Assembly: GCA_040218795.1 (NCBI GenBank)
Contig: JAVJQT010000010.1
Span: 372,001-436,000, forward strand
DNA: 64,000 nucleotides
Source: CCMP332 sp040218795
GTDB lineage: Bacteria; Bacteroidota; Bacteroidia; Cytophagales; CCMP332
Direction: 5' to 3'
This document shows positions 26,691-35,945 of the stretch, one piece after another; position 1 is the stretch's first letter; each line of letters opens with the position of its first letter. Position numbers and translations under genes: made by a program. Under the pieces are notes generated by a model. The model was given only the letters and a program-made list of their open reading frames with translations, was not told the DNA's origin and made no database searches.

Positions 26691-28252
26691 TATTTAGCAT
26701 AAGCTATTGCTCTTTTCTCGCGGATCACGGTCACTTTAATTTGACCGGGATACTGCATTTCTTTTTCAATTTTTTGTGAAATGTCAAATGATAAAGCATC
26801 GGCTTTTTCATCCGCCACGGATTCTGCATCTACAATTACGCGTAGTTCTCTTCCCGCCTGAATGGCATAACACTTTGTCACGCCATCGAAGGATAATGCC
26901 AATTCTTCCAGATCCTTTAAACGCTGAATGTAGGATTCCATGATTTCTCGTCTAGCCCCCGGTCTGGAACCGGAAATTGCATCGCAAATCTGAATAATTG
27001 GAGAAATCAAAGAAGTCATTTCTATTTCATCGTGATGGGCGCCAATGGCATTTAGTACCACAGGCTTTTCCTTGTATTTCTTTGCCAGTTCCATGCCCAA
27101 TAATGCATGAGGCAATTCGGATTCTTCGGGAACTACTTTCCCAATATCGTGCAATAATCCGGCGCGTTTGGCAATTTTGGGATTCAAGCCCAGTTCAGAC
27201 GCCATGGTCGCGCAAAGATTAGCCACTTCCCTGGAGTGTTGAAGTAGATTTTGTCCATAAGAAGAACGGAATCGCATTCTACCGACTAATCTTATTAATT
27301 CGGGATGTAAACCGTGGATTCCCAGATCAATGACTGTTCTTTCACCAATCTCCACGATTTCATTGTTTATATCCTTACTTGTCTTTGCTACAATTTCTTC
27401 AATCCTCGCGGGATGGATTCTGCCGTCAGCTACGAGTCTGTGTAAGGATAATCTTGCTATTTCCCGTCTCACAGGATCAAACCCTGAAATAATAATTGCC
27501 TCAGGGGTATCATCAACAATAATTTCCACGCCAGTGACCGCTTCCAGTGCACGAATATTTCTTCCTTCTCTTCCTATTATTTTTCCTTTTAAATCATCGC
27601 TTTCAAGATTGAAAACCGATACGCAATTTTCAATTGTAAATTCCGGCGCCATTCTTTGAATCGTATTAATTACAATTCGCTTGGCTTCTTTTGATGCACG
27701 CATTTTGGCATCATCTACAATATCTTTGATGTAGGAAGAAGCATGTGTTTGAGCTTCATCTCTCAATGTTTGTACTAATTGTTCCCTCGCTTCATCGGCG
27801 GTCATATTCGCCATCTTTTCAAGCCGTTCCACTTGCGAAGCCTTGACACGGTCGGCTTCGGCTTTGCGTTTGGAAACGATCTCCATTTGCGCCTGCAAGT
27901 TTTCTTTCATGCTTTCAAGCTCTGCTTCTTTTCTGGAGTTGTCTTCAATTAGTTTGCGAAGATTTTCATCCTTATTTCGGATTTTATTTTCGTTCTGGAT
28001 AATGATCGATTTCTTTTTTGCGAATTCTTCTTCAATTTCGCTTTTCATTGAAATCATCTTTTCCTTGGCTTCGAGTATTTTATCTTTCTTAATGCTTTCG
28101 GCCTTTGATTCGGCTTCAGATATTATAAGCCTGGCTTTGTTTTTTGCATCAGTCTCTTCTCTCCTGAGTATTGTTTTGAGCAGGTAACGCCCTATTGCCA
28201 AACCCGCCAAAAGACATGCGAGTCCGGTGATAATTAATCCAATCATTTCCAT
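26690..28252 (-). CDS. rny: Ribonuclease Y
   Basis: A 520-residue membrane-anchored endoribonuclease that starts mRNA decay. An N-terminal membrane segment (about 3-25) is followed by a long Lys/Glu-rich coiled coil to about 200, a KH domain (GRIIGREGRNIRALE type, read here as GKIIGREGRNIRALE) and an HD domain with LLHDIGK as metal site. Length and domain order are typical. It is the last gene of a pheT-coiled coil-zapA-rny run, 42 bp after zapA. Confidence 0.96.
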   Translation of the reverse strand: MEMIGLIITGLACLLAGLAIGRYLLKTILRREETDAKNKARLIISEAESKAESIKKDKILEAKEKMISMKSEIEEEFAKKKSIIIQNENKIRNKDENLRKLIEDNSRKEAELESMKENLQAQMEIVSKRKAEADRVKASQVERLEKMANMTADEAREQLVQTLRDEAQTHASSYIKDIVDDAKMRASKEAKRIVINTIQRMAPEFTIENCVSVFNLESDDLKGKIIGREGRNIRALEAVTGVEIIVDDTPEAIIISGFDPVRREIARLSLHRLVADGRIHPARIEEIVAKTSKDINNEIVEIGERTVIDLGIHGLHPELIRLVGRMRFRSSYGQNLLQHSREVANLCATMASELGLNPKIAKRAGLLHDIGKVVPEESELPHALLGMELAKKYKEKPVVLNAIGAHHDEIEMTSLISPIIQICDAISGSRPGARREIMESYIQRLKDLEELALSFDGVTKCYAIQAGRELRVIVDAESVADEKADALSFDISQKIEKEMQYPGQIKVTVIREKRAIAYAK

Positions 28253-28294
28253 CTATATTTATGTGGAAGACGATATGGGCAACAGGTTATATAA

Positions 28295-28579
28295 TCAGAT
28301 AAATTCCGCTATTTTGGATTCAATAGATTGTACTTGTTTATTAAGGTTTGAAAACAGCACCTGACGTTCGGAATCGAGATTGAGCTTATCCACCAATATC
28401 TCGAAGGCCACCATGGCCAGAAGATCCTGTTTATCTTCAATTCCAAAATTATCTCTGTATTCTTTAATCTTTTCGTTTAGGATTCTCGCTGTTTTTCTGA
28501 TATGCTCTTCCTCCTCATATGCCACCTTCAAAGGATAATCCCTATCAGCAATCTTTAATTTTATCGAGAGCGTATCCAA
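28295..28579 (-). CDS. zapA: Cell division protein ZapA
   Basis: A 94-residue FtsZ-associated protein. It has the family pattern: an N-terminal beta hairpin with SIKLKIADRDYPLKV (5-19), then a helix with ILNEKIKEYRD and a C-terminal coiled coil (VDKLNLDSERQVLFSNLNKQ). It cross-links FtsZ filaments at midcell. It lies 5 bp after the small coiled-coil gene, which may be its functional partner. Confidence 0.88.
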   Translation of the reverse strand: MDTLSIKLKIADRDYPLKVAYEEEEHIRKTARILNEKIKEYRDNFGIEDKQDLLAMVAFEILVDKLNLDSERQVLFSNLNKQVQSIESKIAEFI

Positions 28580-28584
28580 ATCTA

Positions 28585-28881
28585 TTATTCTTTAAGTAAG
28601 TCTATACATTGATCTATTTCCCCTATGTAGCGATCCAATAAGTTTTTTAACTCTGTTGAATCCATTCCGCCACTATCCATCTTGTCTACAAGTTTACCAA
28701 TTTTATGGTTATTTTGAAAGTTCTCTAAGTCTCTCGATTTACTTTCCAATTCAACTTTTAACTCAGAATTTTCTTTTTTCAAATTCTCCATTTGAATTTT
28801 AATTTCTCTGTAAGAATTAAAGAAATCCTGAAGTTTAAGATTTAAGCCTTCCAGCCTGTTTTGAAGTTCTAGAGCATTCAT
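28585..28881 (-). CDS. Small coiled-coil protein, conserved position between pheT and zapA
   Basis: A 98-residue hydrophilic protein. Residues 1-58 are a heptad-like coiled coil (LEGLNLKLQDF, then QMENLKKENSELKVELE), followed by a short amphipathic C-terminal helix. No catalytic motif. It lies 1 bp after the pheT stop and 5 bp before zapA. A role with ZapA/ZapB-type division proteins is an inference from position and coiled-coil shape only. Confidence 0.72.
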   Translation of the reverse strand: MNALELQNRLEGLNLKLQDFFNSYREIKIQMENLKKENSELKVELESKSRDLENFQNNHKIGKLVDKMDSGGMDSTELKNLLDRYIGEIDQCIDLLKE

Positions 28882-28882
28882 T

Positions 28883-31303
28883 TTATCTTCTGATGACAGC
28901 GCCTAATTCTTTTTCGTATTTATCGATGAGATTGTTCATTAACTTATCAATTCTTTTGTCTTCCAGTGTTTTTTCAGGATCTATCAAAATAAAACTCATC
29001 GCGTAGGATTTTTTTCCTTTTTCCAATGGTTTTCCTTTGAATACATCGAAAACCCCAATCCTGTCGATTAATGATCCTCCTTCTTTTTCTGCTATTGCAA
29101 TGATTTGATCATAGCTGATTGCCTCATCCAATACCAATGAAAGATCTCTTCGCACTTCTGGAAATTTAGGAATTTCTTTAAACAAAATATCTTTTTTTCC
29201 GGATTCGATAAATTTATCCAATTCAATTCCGGCAATGATGGCATCCTGTTCCAGGTCAAAGGTTTTGAGCATTTTATCATCAATCGATCCCACCCAACCA
29301 ATCACTGCCTTATCATTATTAATTTGAAATCCGCCGGCTTTTAAAAATTTATAGTTTCCGGGTTTGATTCCCGGCATTGGCAAGCCAATCCTTTCTGCTA
29401 TTCCATTGAGAACAGATTTCAGGTCAAAGAAATTTTGAGCTTTATTTTCAGATAGCCAAGATTCCTCATTTGATTGTCCGCTAAGGGCAATTGATAAGGC
29501 CCTTTTTTGATGATAAGCCTTCCCTTTTTTTGCATAAATGAAGCCCAATTCGAATAACCTCAAATTTTTCTGTTTCCGATTGACATTGTGACGCAGCACT
29601 TCGAGCATTGAATACAGTAAATTGTTTCGCATTACACCGAGTTCTTCGCTCAGTTTATTGAGGATTATTGCATTTTCATAACCACTGCCAAAATGCTCCA
29701 GTCTTAAATCATATTCGCCATTGCTAAGTGAATTACTTAGAATTTCATTGAAATTTCTTCCAATCAAATAATCGCTAATAATATCTTCGTATTGGCCATA
29801 ATCTCCCTTATCTCCAGGCGCCAGATACTCAGAACCGGTATTTTTACTTAAAGGAATATTGTTGAATCCGTAAATTCTTAATATTTCCTCTATAAGATCA
29901 GCTGCTCTGCTTACTTCCGTTCTATATTTGGGCACTTCAAATTTCCAGGCTACATCCGAATCGGAGATAAGCGTTATATCCAGATTTTTTAAGATTTTGA
30001 TAACTTCTTCATGATCGATTTCCACGCCAATCAATCTCTTAATCTCAGATTTCTTTAATTCCACTTCCCGCGCTTTGGCTTGCTCCGGATAAATATCAAA
30101 AAGCTCAGATGCAATTTTACCACCGGCAATTTCTGCCAATAGAACTGCCGCTTTCTTTAATGCTGATATGACCATGTCAATATCAGTCCCTCTTTCAAAA
30201 CGGAAGGCAGCATCCGTCTTTAAGCCGTGCCTTTGGGAGGATTTTCTAATGAATACCGGGTCAAAACAAGCGCTTTCTAAAAATATACTGGTCGTTGTTT
30301 CACTTACACCCGAATCTATTCCACCAAAGACACCGCCAATACACATGGGTTCATTTCCATTGCATATCATGAGGTCTTCTTCATGAAGTGTCCTTTCTAC
30401 TTCATCCAGGGTTTTAAACTTGTGACCTTTCAGACCGTGTTTTACAATTACTTTTGATCCCGAAATTTTATCATAATCAAAGGCATGCAAGGGCTGACCC
30501 AGATCGTGAAGAATGAAATTCGTAACATCTACAATATTATTTATTGGACTAAGGCCAATGGCTTTTAATTTGTTTTGAAGCCAGGAAGGCGATTCCTCAA
30601 CTTTCAAATTATTAATCACAATACCGGCATATCTCGGACAGGCTTCCGGATGTAGAAGTTCTACCACTAATTTTTTCATTTCCCCTTTGGCCGGCCAGTC
30701 TTTGGGCACAAAGGATTTAAGTTCTTTACTATAAAGCGCTTTAATATCCCTGGCTACTCCTAAATGGCTTGCAGCATCTCCTCTGTTAGGCGTTAAACCT
30801 ATTTCAATGGAAATATCGGAATAGGCCTTAAAATATTCAGCTGCAGGTGTCCCGTTTGGCAAGTCAGTATCTAAAACCATAATGCCTTCGTGGTTTTCAC
30901 CCAGACCCAATTCATCCTCAGCACATATCATTCCTTCGGAAACTTCCCCTCTAATTTTTGCTTTCTTAATTTTAAAGGCTTCGGAATTTATGGGGTAAAT
31001 GAAAGCGCCGGGAGTGGCGACCAAGACTTTTTGCCCCTCTGCTACATTTGGTGCGCCGCAAACAATGGGAGATTCATTTCCGGAGCCTATATCTACACTT
31101 GTCAGTGAAAGCCGGTCGGCATTTGGGTGTTTCTTACAGGATTTAACTTCGCCAATGACAACCCCTTTTAAACCACCGGGTAGAGATTCGTATTTTTCTA
31201 TCCCTTCTACTTCGAGGCCACCAAAAGTCAGCTTGTCAGCCAACTTTTCAGGTTCATCCTGTATATCAATAAATTCTTTTAACCAATTAAGCGATACTTT
31301 CAT
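28883..31303 (-). CDS. pheT: Phenylalanyl-tRNA synthetase beta subunit
   Basis: An 806-residue subunit that binds tRNA-Phe and edits mischarged Tyr. It opens with MKVSLNWLKEFIDI and the tRNA-binding OB domain (about 40-150; VIGEVKSCKKHPNADRLS). B3/B4 editing and B5 domains follow (HDLGQPLHAFDYDKI near 265). A synthetase-like core precedes the C-terminal anticodon-binding domain (EIPKFPEVRRDLSLVLD near 712). pheS is not adjacent in the window. Full length for the family. Confidence 0.97.
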   Translation of the reverse strand: MKVSLNWLKEFIDIQDEPEKLADKLTFGGLEVEGIEKYESLPGGLKGVVIGEVKSCKKHPNADRLSLTSVDIGSGNESPIVCGAPNVAEGQKVLVATPGAFIYPINSEAFKIKKAKIRGEVSEGMICAEDELGLGENHEGIMVLDTDLPNGTPAAEYFKAYSDISIEIGLTPNRGDAASHLGVARDIKALYSKELKSFVPKDWPAKGEMKKLVVELLHPEACPRYAGIVINNLKVEESPSWLQNKLKAIGLSPINNIVDVTNFILHDLGQPLHAFDYDKISGSKVIVKHGLKGHKFKTLDEVERTLHEEDLMICNGNEPMCIGGVFGGIDSGVSETTTSIFLESACFDPVFIRKSSQRHGLKTDAAFRFERGTDIDMVISALKKAAVLLAEIAGGKIASELFDIYPEQAKAREVELKKSEIKRLIGVEIDHEEVIKILKNLDITLISDSDVAWKFEVPKYRTEVSRAADLIEEILRIYGFNNIPLSKNTGSEYLAPGDKGDYGQYEDIISDYLIGRNFNEILSNSLSNGEYDLRLEHFGSGYENAIILNKLSEELGVMRNNLLYSMLEVLRHNVNRKQKNLRLFELGFIYAKKGKAYHQKRALSIALSGQSNEESWLSENKAQNFFDLKSVLNGIAERIGLPMPGIKPGNYKFLKAGGFQINNDKAVIGWVGSIDDKMLKTFDLEQDAIIAGIELDKFIESGKKDILFKEIPKFPEVRRDLSLVLDEAISYDQIIAIAEKEGGSLIDRIGVFDVFKGKPLEKGKKSYAMSFILIDPEKTLEDKRIDKLMNNLIDKYEKELGAVIRR

Positions 31304-31325
31304 AAAATAGCTCTTAGCGAATCTG

Positions 31326-31333
31326 CAAAAGTA
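31326..31333 (-). promoter_or_regulatory. Putative -7 promoter box of pheT
   Basis: The minus strand reads TACTTTTG (perfect TAnnTTTG) 22 nt before the pheT ATG, inside the 53-bp gap after the DUF1684 gene. The -33 box is weak. Confidence 0.5.
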
Positions 31334-31356
31334 TATGTTTCAGAGGGCTAATAAAG

Positions 31357-31959
31357 TTATTTATAATTTTTTTCGCCGGCTTCTATTTTAAAGTCTATAT
31401 AATTAGACTCAGGAGGCAGTGGACAACTGAATTTTTCATCGTAAGCACAGAAGGGATTGTAAGCCAGGTTAAAGTCCAGTTCCACCGATGAATCGTCTTT
31501 AATTTCGGCATCGAGGTATCTTCCTGCACCATAACTTTCATTTCCGCTGGTTTCGTCTTTAAATGGAATAAATGCCTTTTTGTAATTCGCGTTGAAAGTA
31601 GGCTCAATAAATACAATCAGGGAATCTGTTTTTCCATCAATTTCAAAAATTGCCCTGGCAAATTTGATGTATGGCCTAATGGAGCCGTCGTTGGTTGCAA
31701 GTTCTACTCTTCCCACATCCGGAATTTGTGCAATTCTGGCTTTTACCTTGTACTTTTTTTGAGGTTCGAAAAATTCTATGGCCGACCTGTTGATTTTTTC
31801 CTTTACTGGAGATTCAGGGCTTAGGCTTAAAAAGTTGATTTTTTCTTCATGGATTTTTTTGATTCCCTCAACATAGGCTGAATTGCCCGAGTTGAGTGAA
31901 TAAACAATAATGAAAAAAACAAGCGCTATTAGGGCAAATAAGATATACTTTCTATTCAT
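31357..31959 (-). CDS. DUF1684 domain protein, membrane-anchored or secreted
   Basis: A 200-residue protein with an N-terminal hydrophobic anchor or signal (5-22). The conserved DUF1684 core is clear: FIPFKDETSGNESYGAGRYLD near 132-152 and YNPFCAYDEKFSCPLPP near 165-181, including the paired cysteines. The biochemical function of the family is unknown. It overlaps radC by 8 bp and lies in the rpsT-radC-DUF1684 run. Confidence 0.86.
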   Translation of the reverse strand: MNRKYILFALIALVFFIIVYSLNSGNSAYVEGIKKIHEEKINFLSLSPESPVKEKINRSAIEFFEPQKKYKVKARIAQIPDVGRVELATNDGSIRPYIKFARAIFEIDGKTDSLIVFIEPTFNANYKKAFIPFKDETSGNESYGAGRYLDAEIKDDSSVELDFNLAYNPFCAYDEKFSCPLPPESNYIDFKIEAGEKNYK

Positions 31960-32659
31960 AATTCATCAATCCTTCATCGGCAAAACTAAAATAACCGGAG
32001 TTAGAATAAATAAGATGATCCAATATCGGCAAGTCCAGCATGATTCCACCTCTGATCATTCTTTTAGTTAAATCAATATCGGCCTTGCTTGGTTTCAAAT
32101 TTCCCGATGGGTGATTGTGAACAAGGATGATTCCACTTGCAGAATGCGACAAACCTTCGGCAAAAATAATTTTGGGATCGGCCACAGTTCCTGAAATTCC
32201 CCCTTTGCTAACGTGATGAACCTTTAAAACCTGATTGGCCCGATTGAGAAAAACGGCATAAAATTCTTCATGCATTAAATCCATTAAAAATGGGGTAATC
32301 AATTGAAAAACATCGTAAGACGATTGCATTTTTGGTTTTGCAGGCAATTCTGAAGCACTGCGTCTACGGCTCAGCTCCAATGCACAAATGATGCTAATCG
32401 CTTTGGCCTCTCCTATTCCGCGAATATTTAATAAATCCTTGACGGTCATCTGTGCCAATACATTGAGATTATAATCGCAGCGTTTTAAAATCAATTTCGC
32501 GATATCTACAGCAGTAAGAGATTTAGTACCTGTTCCAATTAAGATGGCGAGCAGCTCTGCATCGCTGAGTACATTCTTACCTTTTAATAAGAGTTTTTCT
32601 CTCGGACGGTCATGTTCTACCCATGAGAGAATACCATTTCTTTTTTCGTCGAGTTTCAT
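31952..32659 (-). CDS. radC: RadC-family JAB1/MPN-domain protein
   Basis: A 235-residue protein with a helix-hairpin-helix-like N-terminal part (LNIRGIGEAKA at 77-87) and a C-terminal JAMM metalloprotease fold. The zinc-site motif is H181-N-H183-P-S185 with D194 (HNHPSGN...SKAD). RadC was named as a DNA repair protein, but that role is disputed and its substrate is unknown. Start ATG 13 nt after the T-run of the rpsT terminator. Confidence 0.93.
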   Translation of the reverse strand: MKLDEKRNGILSWVEHDRPREKLLLKGKNVLSDAELLAILIGTGTKSLTAVDIAKLILKRCDYNLNVLAQMTVKDLLNIRGIGEAKAISIICALELSRRRSASELPAKPKMQSSYDVFQLITPFLMDLMHEEFYAVFLNRANQVLKVHHVSKGGISGTVADPKIIFAEGLSHSASGIILVHNHPSGNLKPSKADIDLTKRMIRGGIMLDLPILDHLIYSNSGYFSFADEGLMNYE

Positions 32660-32672
32660 ATCGACCTAAAAT

Positions 32673-32701
32673 AAAAAAGCCTCGCAATTTCTTGCGAGGC
32701 T
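32673..32701 (-). terminator. Intrinsic terminator after rpsT
   Basis: Minus-strand AGCCTCGCAA / TTGCGAGGCT (10-bp perfect stem), 4-nt loop, then six T. It is 20 bp past the rpsT stop and 13 nt before the radC ATG. Confidence 0.88.
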
Positions 32702-32721
32702 ATTTCGTGAAGGAGTGAATA

Positions 32722-32973
32722 TTATAAACTATTCACGTGTTTCATCAATTTAGATTTTTTATTGGCAGCATTATTCGCATGAATAATGTTCCTCTTCGCT
32801 AATTTATCTATCATGCTCGTCACAGTCTTCAATAAATCCTGAGCTTCCTTTTTATCTTTAAGGTCACGAAGTCTTTTGATGTAAGTTCTCGTTGTCTTGA
32901 GCTGATAACGATTTCTAAGCCTCTTGGCATTGTTTGAGCGAATTCTTTTTAGAGCTGATTTATGGTTAGCCAT
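32722..32973 (-). CDS. rpsT: 30S ribosomal protein S20
   Basis: An 83-residue basic protein with the S20 pattern: MANHKSALKRIRSNNAKRLRN at the start, three long Lys/Arg-rich helices, and a conserved HANNAANKKSKL segment near the C-terminus. It binds 16S rRNA in the small subunit. It has its own promoter and is followed by a strong hairpin terminator. Confidence 0.97.
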   Translation of the reverse strand: MANHKSALKRIRSNNAKRLRNRYQLKTTRTYIKRLRDLKDKKEAQDLLKTVTSMIDKLAKRNIIHANNAANKKSKLMKHVNSL

Positions 32974-33009
32974 CTATTAAAATTTTGTTATAAGCAAAAA
33001 AATTGGCTG

Positions 33010-33040
33010 CAAAGATAAGCTAATCAGAGGATTTGCGCAA
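33010..33040 (-). promoter_or_regulatory. Putative rpsT promoter
   Basis: On the minus strand TTG (33040-33038), a 20-nt spacer and TATCTTTG (33017-33010, perfect TAnnTTTG), 36 nt before the rpsT ATG. It fits the Bacteroidota consensus. Confidence 0.68.
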
Positions 33041-33057
33041 CATACTTGTAAACAGAA

Positions 33058-34008
33058 ATGAAGAATAATATTAAAATCAGCAGCTTTCTGATACTCACAT
33101 CTTTATTTTTTTCAACGGAGCTGCTTGCCTGGGGTTTTTTTGGCCATAAAAAAATCAATGAGTTGGCTGTTTACACCCTGCCTGTTGAGATGATAGGTTT
33201 TTATAAGAATAATATTAATTACATCATAGAAAAGTCAGTTCAGCCCGATAAACGACGTTATATTGACCCTTCAGAAGCACCCAGACATTATATTGACATA
33301 GACCATTTTGGAGACTCTGCCATTTATAAAATGCCACATAATTGGTACAGCGCGGTAGAATTGTACAGCGAAGATACCTTAAAAGCATACGGAATTGTAC
33401 CCTGGCACATCCTGCTTTTAAAAAAATTACTGACCGATGCTTTTATGGAGGGAGATTTTGAGACTGCCTTGCGTATTTCCACCGACATCGGACATTATAT
33501 TGCCGACTCCAATGTCCCTCTACACACCACTGAAAATTACAATGGCCAATTGACAGGCCAGCATGGAATTCATGGATTGTGGGAATCGAGATTGCCTGAA
33601 TTGTATTTTAATGAGTACAATTTATTTGTAGGTAAAGCCAGCTATTTAAATCATGGCAGTGTCTCGATTTGGGCATCCATTACAAATGCCCATTTGGCGC
33701 TCGATTCTGTATTAAATTTTGAAAAAACCGTTTCTGAAAATATCGGAGAGGAAAGCAAATACAGTTTTGAAAACAGGGGAAAATCTTATGTAAAGGTTTA
33801 TTCTCAAAAATTCTGTAAAGAATATCATGCAGCCCTCAATAACATGGTGGAACGACAGATGAGACGTGCCATCCGCCTTATTGGTGATATTTGGTACAGC
33901 TGCTGGATTGACGCCGGACAGCCCGATTTACCTTATTATTCAGGCAAAGAAATTTCGGATGATTCTACAGGTACAGCATTGATTGTACCAAATCGCATTC
34001 ACGAATAA
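33058..34008 (+). CDS. Secreted zinc-dependent phospholipase C / S1-P1 nuclease-like protein
   Basis: A 316-residue exported protein (signal peptide 1-24, ending ELLA). The mature N-terminus begins with WGFFGHKKIN, which fits the family where the N-terminal Trp and nearby His bind zinc. Further likely ligands are in HYIDIDHF (near 81-88) and the long cluster DIGHYIADSNVPLH (near 143-156) and HGIHGLWE (near 168-175). These match the all-helical trinuclear-zinc fold shared by phospholipase C and S1/P1 nucleases. Substrate (lipid or nucleic acid) cannot be told from sequence. It is separated from the polysaccharide operon by 43 bp. Confidence 0.83.
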   Translation: MKNNIKISSFLILTSLFFSTELLAWGFFGHKKINELAVYTLPVEMIGFYKNNINYIIEKSVQPDKRRYIDPSEAPRHYIDIDHFGDSAIYKMPHNWYSAVELYSEDTLKAYGIVPWHILLLKKLLTDAFMEGDFETALRISTDIGHYIADSNVPLHTTENYNGQLTGQHGIHGLWESRLPELYFNEYNLFVGKASYLNHGSVSIWASITNAHLALDSVLNFEKTVSENIGEESKYSFENRGKSYVKVYSQKFCKEYHAALNNMVERQMRRAIRLIGDIWYSCWIDAGQPDLPYYSGKEISDDSTGTALIVPNRIHE

Positions 34009-34051
34009 GAAGAATAAACTAAATCCATTAATTTGGCAGCTTAATTAGGCT

Positions 34052-35944
34052 ATGTGCGGAATTACAGGTATTTATTCTTTCAATGAAATCGGGAGAGTTT
34101 TTTCAATAAACCTTCAAAAATCGATGAATACGCTTCAAAAGCGTGGCCCTGATCAAAGGGGAACCCTGGTTCGCGAAAGACTTTGCATGGGCCATACCAG
34201 GCTATCGATCATCGATACTTCAATTAAAGGAAAACAACCTTTTTCCGATAAAAAAGGCATACATCACCTAATTTTTAATGGTGAAATATACAATTACCGT
34301 GAACTTCGTAAAGAGCTTCGCAATAAAGGTTATGTTTTTGAAAGCGAAACCGATACCGAAGTACTACTTTATCATATCATAGAAAATGGAATTGATGGAA
34401 TAAATGACCTCAATGGATTTTTTGCCTTTGCTTTTTTCAATGAATCCAGCAATGAATTATTACTCGCCAGAGATCGATATGGAATTAAGCCATTGTACTA
34501 TACTTTGGATGAGGATAAATTCATTTTTGGATCCGAACTCTCAACGGTTTTATCCTACCAACCCGACAGGAATGAAATAAATCCAATGGCCCTCCAGGCT
34601 TATTTGCAGTACAATTATATACCCGCCCCTTTGAGCATTTATAAACACATTCAAAAAGTACTGCCGGGGAAATGGATAAAAATTAAAAAGGGTGAAAAAT
34701 TGCAATCTGCATCCTATTATAAATTACCGGTGAGTGAAAACGAAGAATATTTTGAAGGGTCTTATGAGGATGCAAAAAAGATTATAAGAAGCACTCTTGA
34801 AAAAAGTGTGAATCGTCGGCTGGTGGCAGATGTTCCTTTGGGTTCATTTCTTAGCGGTGGGATAGATTCAAGCATAATCACAGGCCTGGCATCCGATGCA
34901 AAACAGGATTTGAATACCTATTCTGTTGGTTTTTCTGATGATAAATTTTTTGATGAAAGCAAATACGCAGAAAGCGTTGCAAAACATTTTAAGACCAATC
35001 ATCATCTGATTTCGATTTCAGAAAAAGATTTGGTCGATACACTGTATTCCACTGTCGAATACATGAGTGAACCATTTGCCGATTCATCCATTATAGCCTA
35101 TAACGCCTTATGCAAAAAAGCCGGAACTGACTTAAAAGTAGCGCTTTCCGGTGATGGCGCTGACGAATTGTTTGGTGGCTATATGAAACACCAGGCATGG
35201 CAAATGATCGATAAAGGTCATTGGAAAGTAGGCTTGTCCCGATGGCTTAAACCATTGCTCTCCTCTTTGCCGCAATCCAGAAAAAACAGTTTTGGAAATA
35301 GTATTCGAAGAATTATTAAACTCGGTGAAAATGCCGGTTTAAATTCAAAAGACCTGTATTTCAATTTGTGTAAAATCTCAAATGAGCAAAAGGCGCTTGC
35401 ATTTATTCACGCTGATTTAAATTCGGAAGTTCATATTTCGGCAGATGATTTTATTTCATCGGAAACAGGTTTGATTAAATCTCCAAAAAATCTAAATGAA
35501 ACGCTCAGTAATGATTTAAAACTCGTTTTAAATAATGATATGCTAATGAAGGTGGATCAGGCTTCCATGGCCAACAGTTTGGAAGTCCGGGTTCCGTTTT
35601 TAGATCATGAGCTGGTAAACTTTGTGATTGGTTTACCTTCAGATTGGAAAGCGAATTCAACAAATAGAAAGCAAATACTTGTTGATAGTTTTAAAGATAT
35701 GCTTCCGAAAGAAATATTGGAACGCAAAAAGCATGGATTTGAGGTACCTTTGCAGAAATGGTTATGCAATGAATTTCAAAGTGAATTGAAAAATACATTA
35801 TTCAATCGCGAGCGAATCGAAGAAGGCAGATTGTTAAATTGGTCGGCCGTTTCGCAATTGGAAAAGAACTTGTATTCAGGCAATCCGGGAGACAGTCCTG
35901 CCCGGGTATGGGCCATGTATTTATTAGTAAAAAAAATTAATTGA
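34052..35944 (+). CDS. asnB: Glutamine-hydrolysing asparagine synthase-type amidotransferase, polysaccharide cluster
   Basis: A 630-residue two-domain enzyme. The Ntn glutaminase domain starts with catalytic C2 (MCGITGIYSF), with RGPDQRG at 31-37 and FNGEIYNY at 75-82. The synthetase domain holds the ATP PP-loop SGGIDSS at 268-274 and DGADELFGGY. It is first in a run of overlapping polysaccharide genes, 1 bp before the exporter permease. In such clusters these enzymes can amidate uronic acids or other sugars instead of making free asparagine; which one applies is an inference. The symbol denotes the family. Confidence 0.87.
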   Translation: MCGITGIYSFNEIGRVFSINLQKSMNTLQKRGPDQRGTLVRERLCMGHTRLSIIDTSIKGKQPFSDKKGIHHLIFNGEIYNYRELRKELRNKGYVFESETDTEVLLYHIIENGIDGINDLNGFFAFAFFNESSNELLLARDRYGIKPLYYTLDEDKFIFGSELSTVLSYQPDRNEINPMALQAYLQYNYIPAPLSIYKHIQKVLPGKWIKIKKGEKLQSASYYKLPVSENEEYFEGSYEDAKKIIRSTLEKSVNRRLVADVPLGSFLSGGIDSSIITGLASDAKQDLNTYSVGFSDDKFFDESKYAESVAKHFKTNHHLISISEKDLVDTLYSTVEYMSEPFADSSIIAYNALCKKAGTDLKVALSGDGADELFGGYMKHQAWQMIDKGHWKVGLSRWLKPLLSSLPQSRKNSFGNSIRRIIKLGENAGLNSKDLYFNLCKISNEQKALAFIHADLNSEVHISADDFISSETGLIKSPKNLNETLSNDLKLVLNNDMLMKVDQASMANSLEVRVPFLDHELVNFVIGLPSDWKANSTNRKQILVDSFKDMLPKEILERKKHGFEVPLQKWLCNEFQSELKNTLFNRERIEEGRLLNWSAVSQLEKNLYSGNPGDSPARVWAMYLLVKKIN

Positions 35945-35945
35945 A

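Noticed and set aside
34020..34051. Promoter for the glycan operon (TTAATTTG near 34028)
   Set aside because: One mismatch in the -7 box and no TTTG at the right distance; too weak to list.
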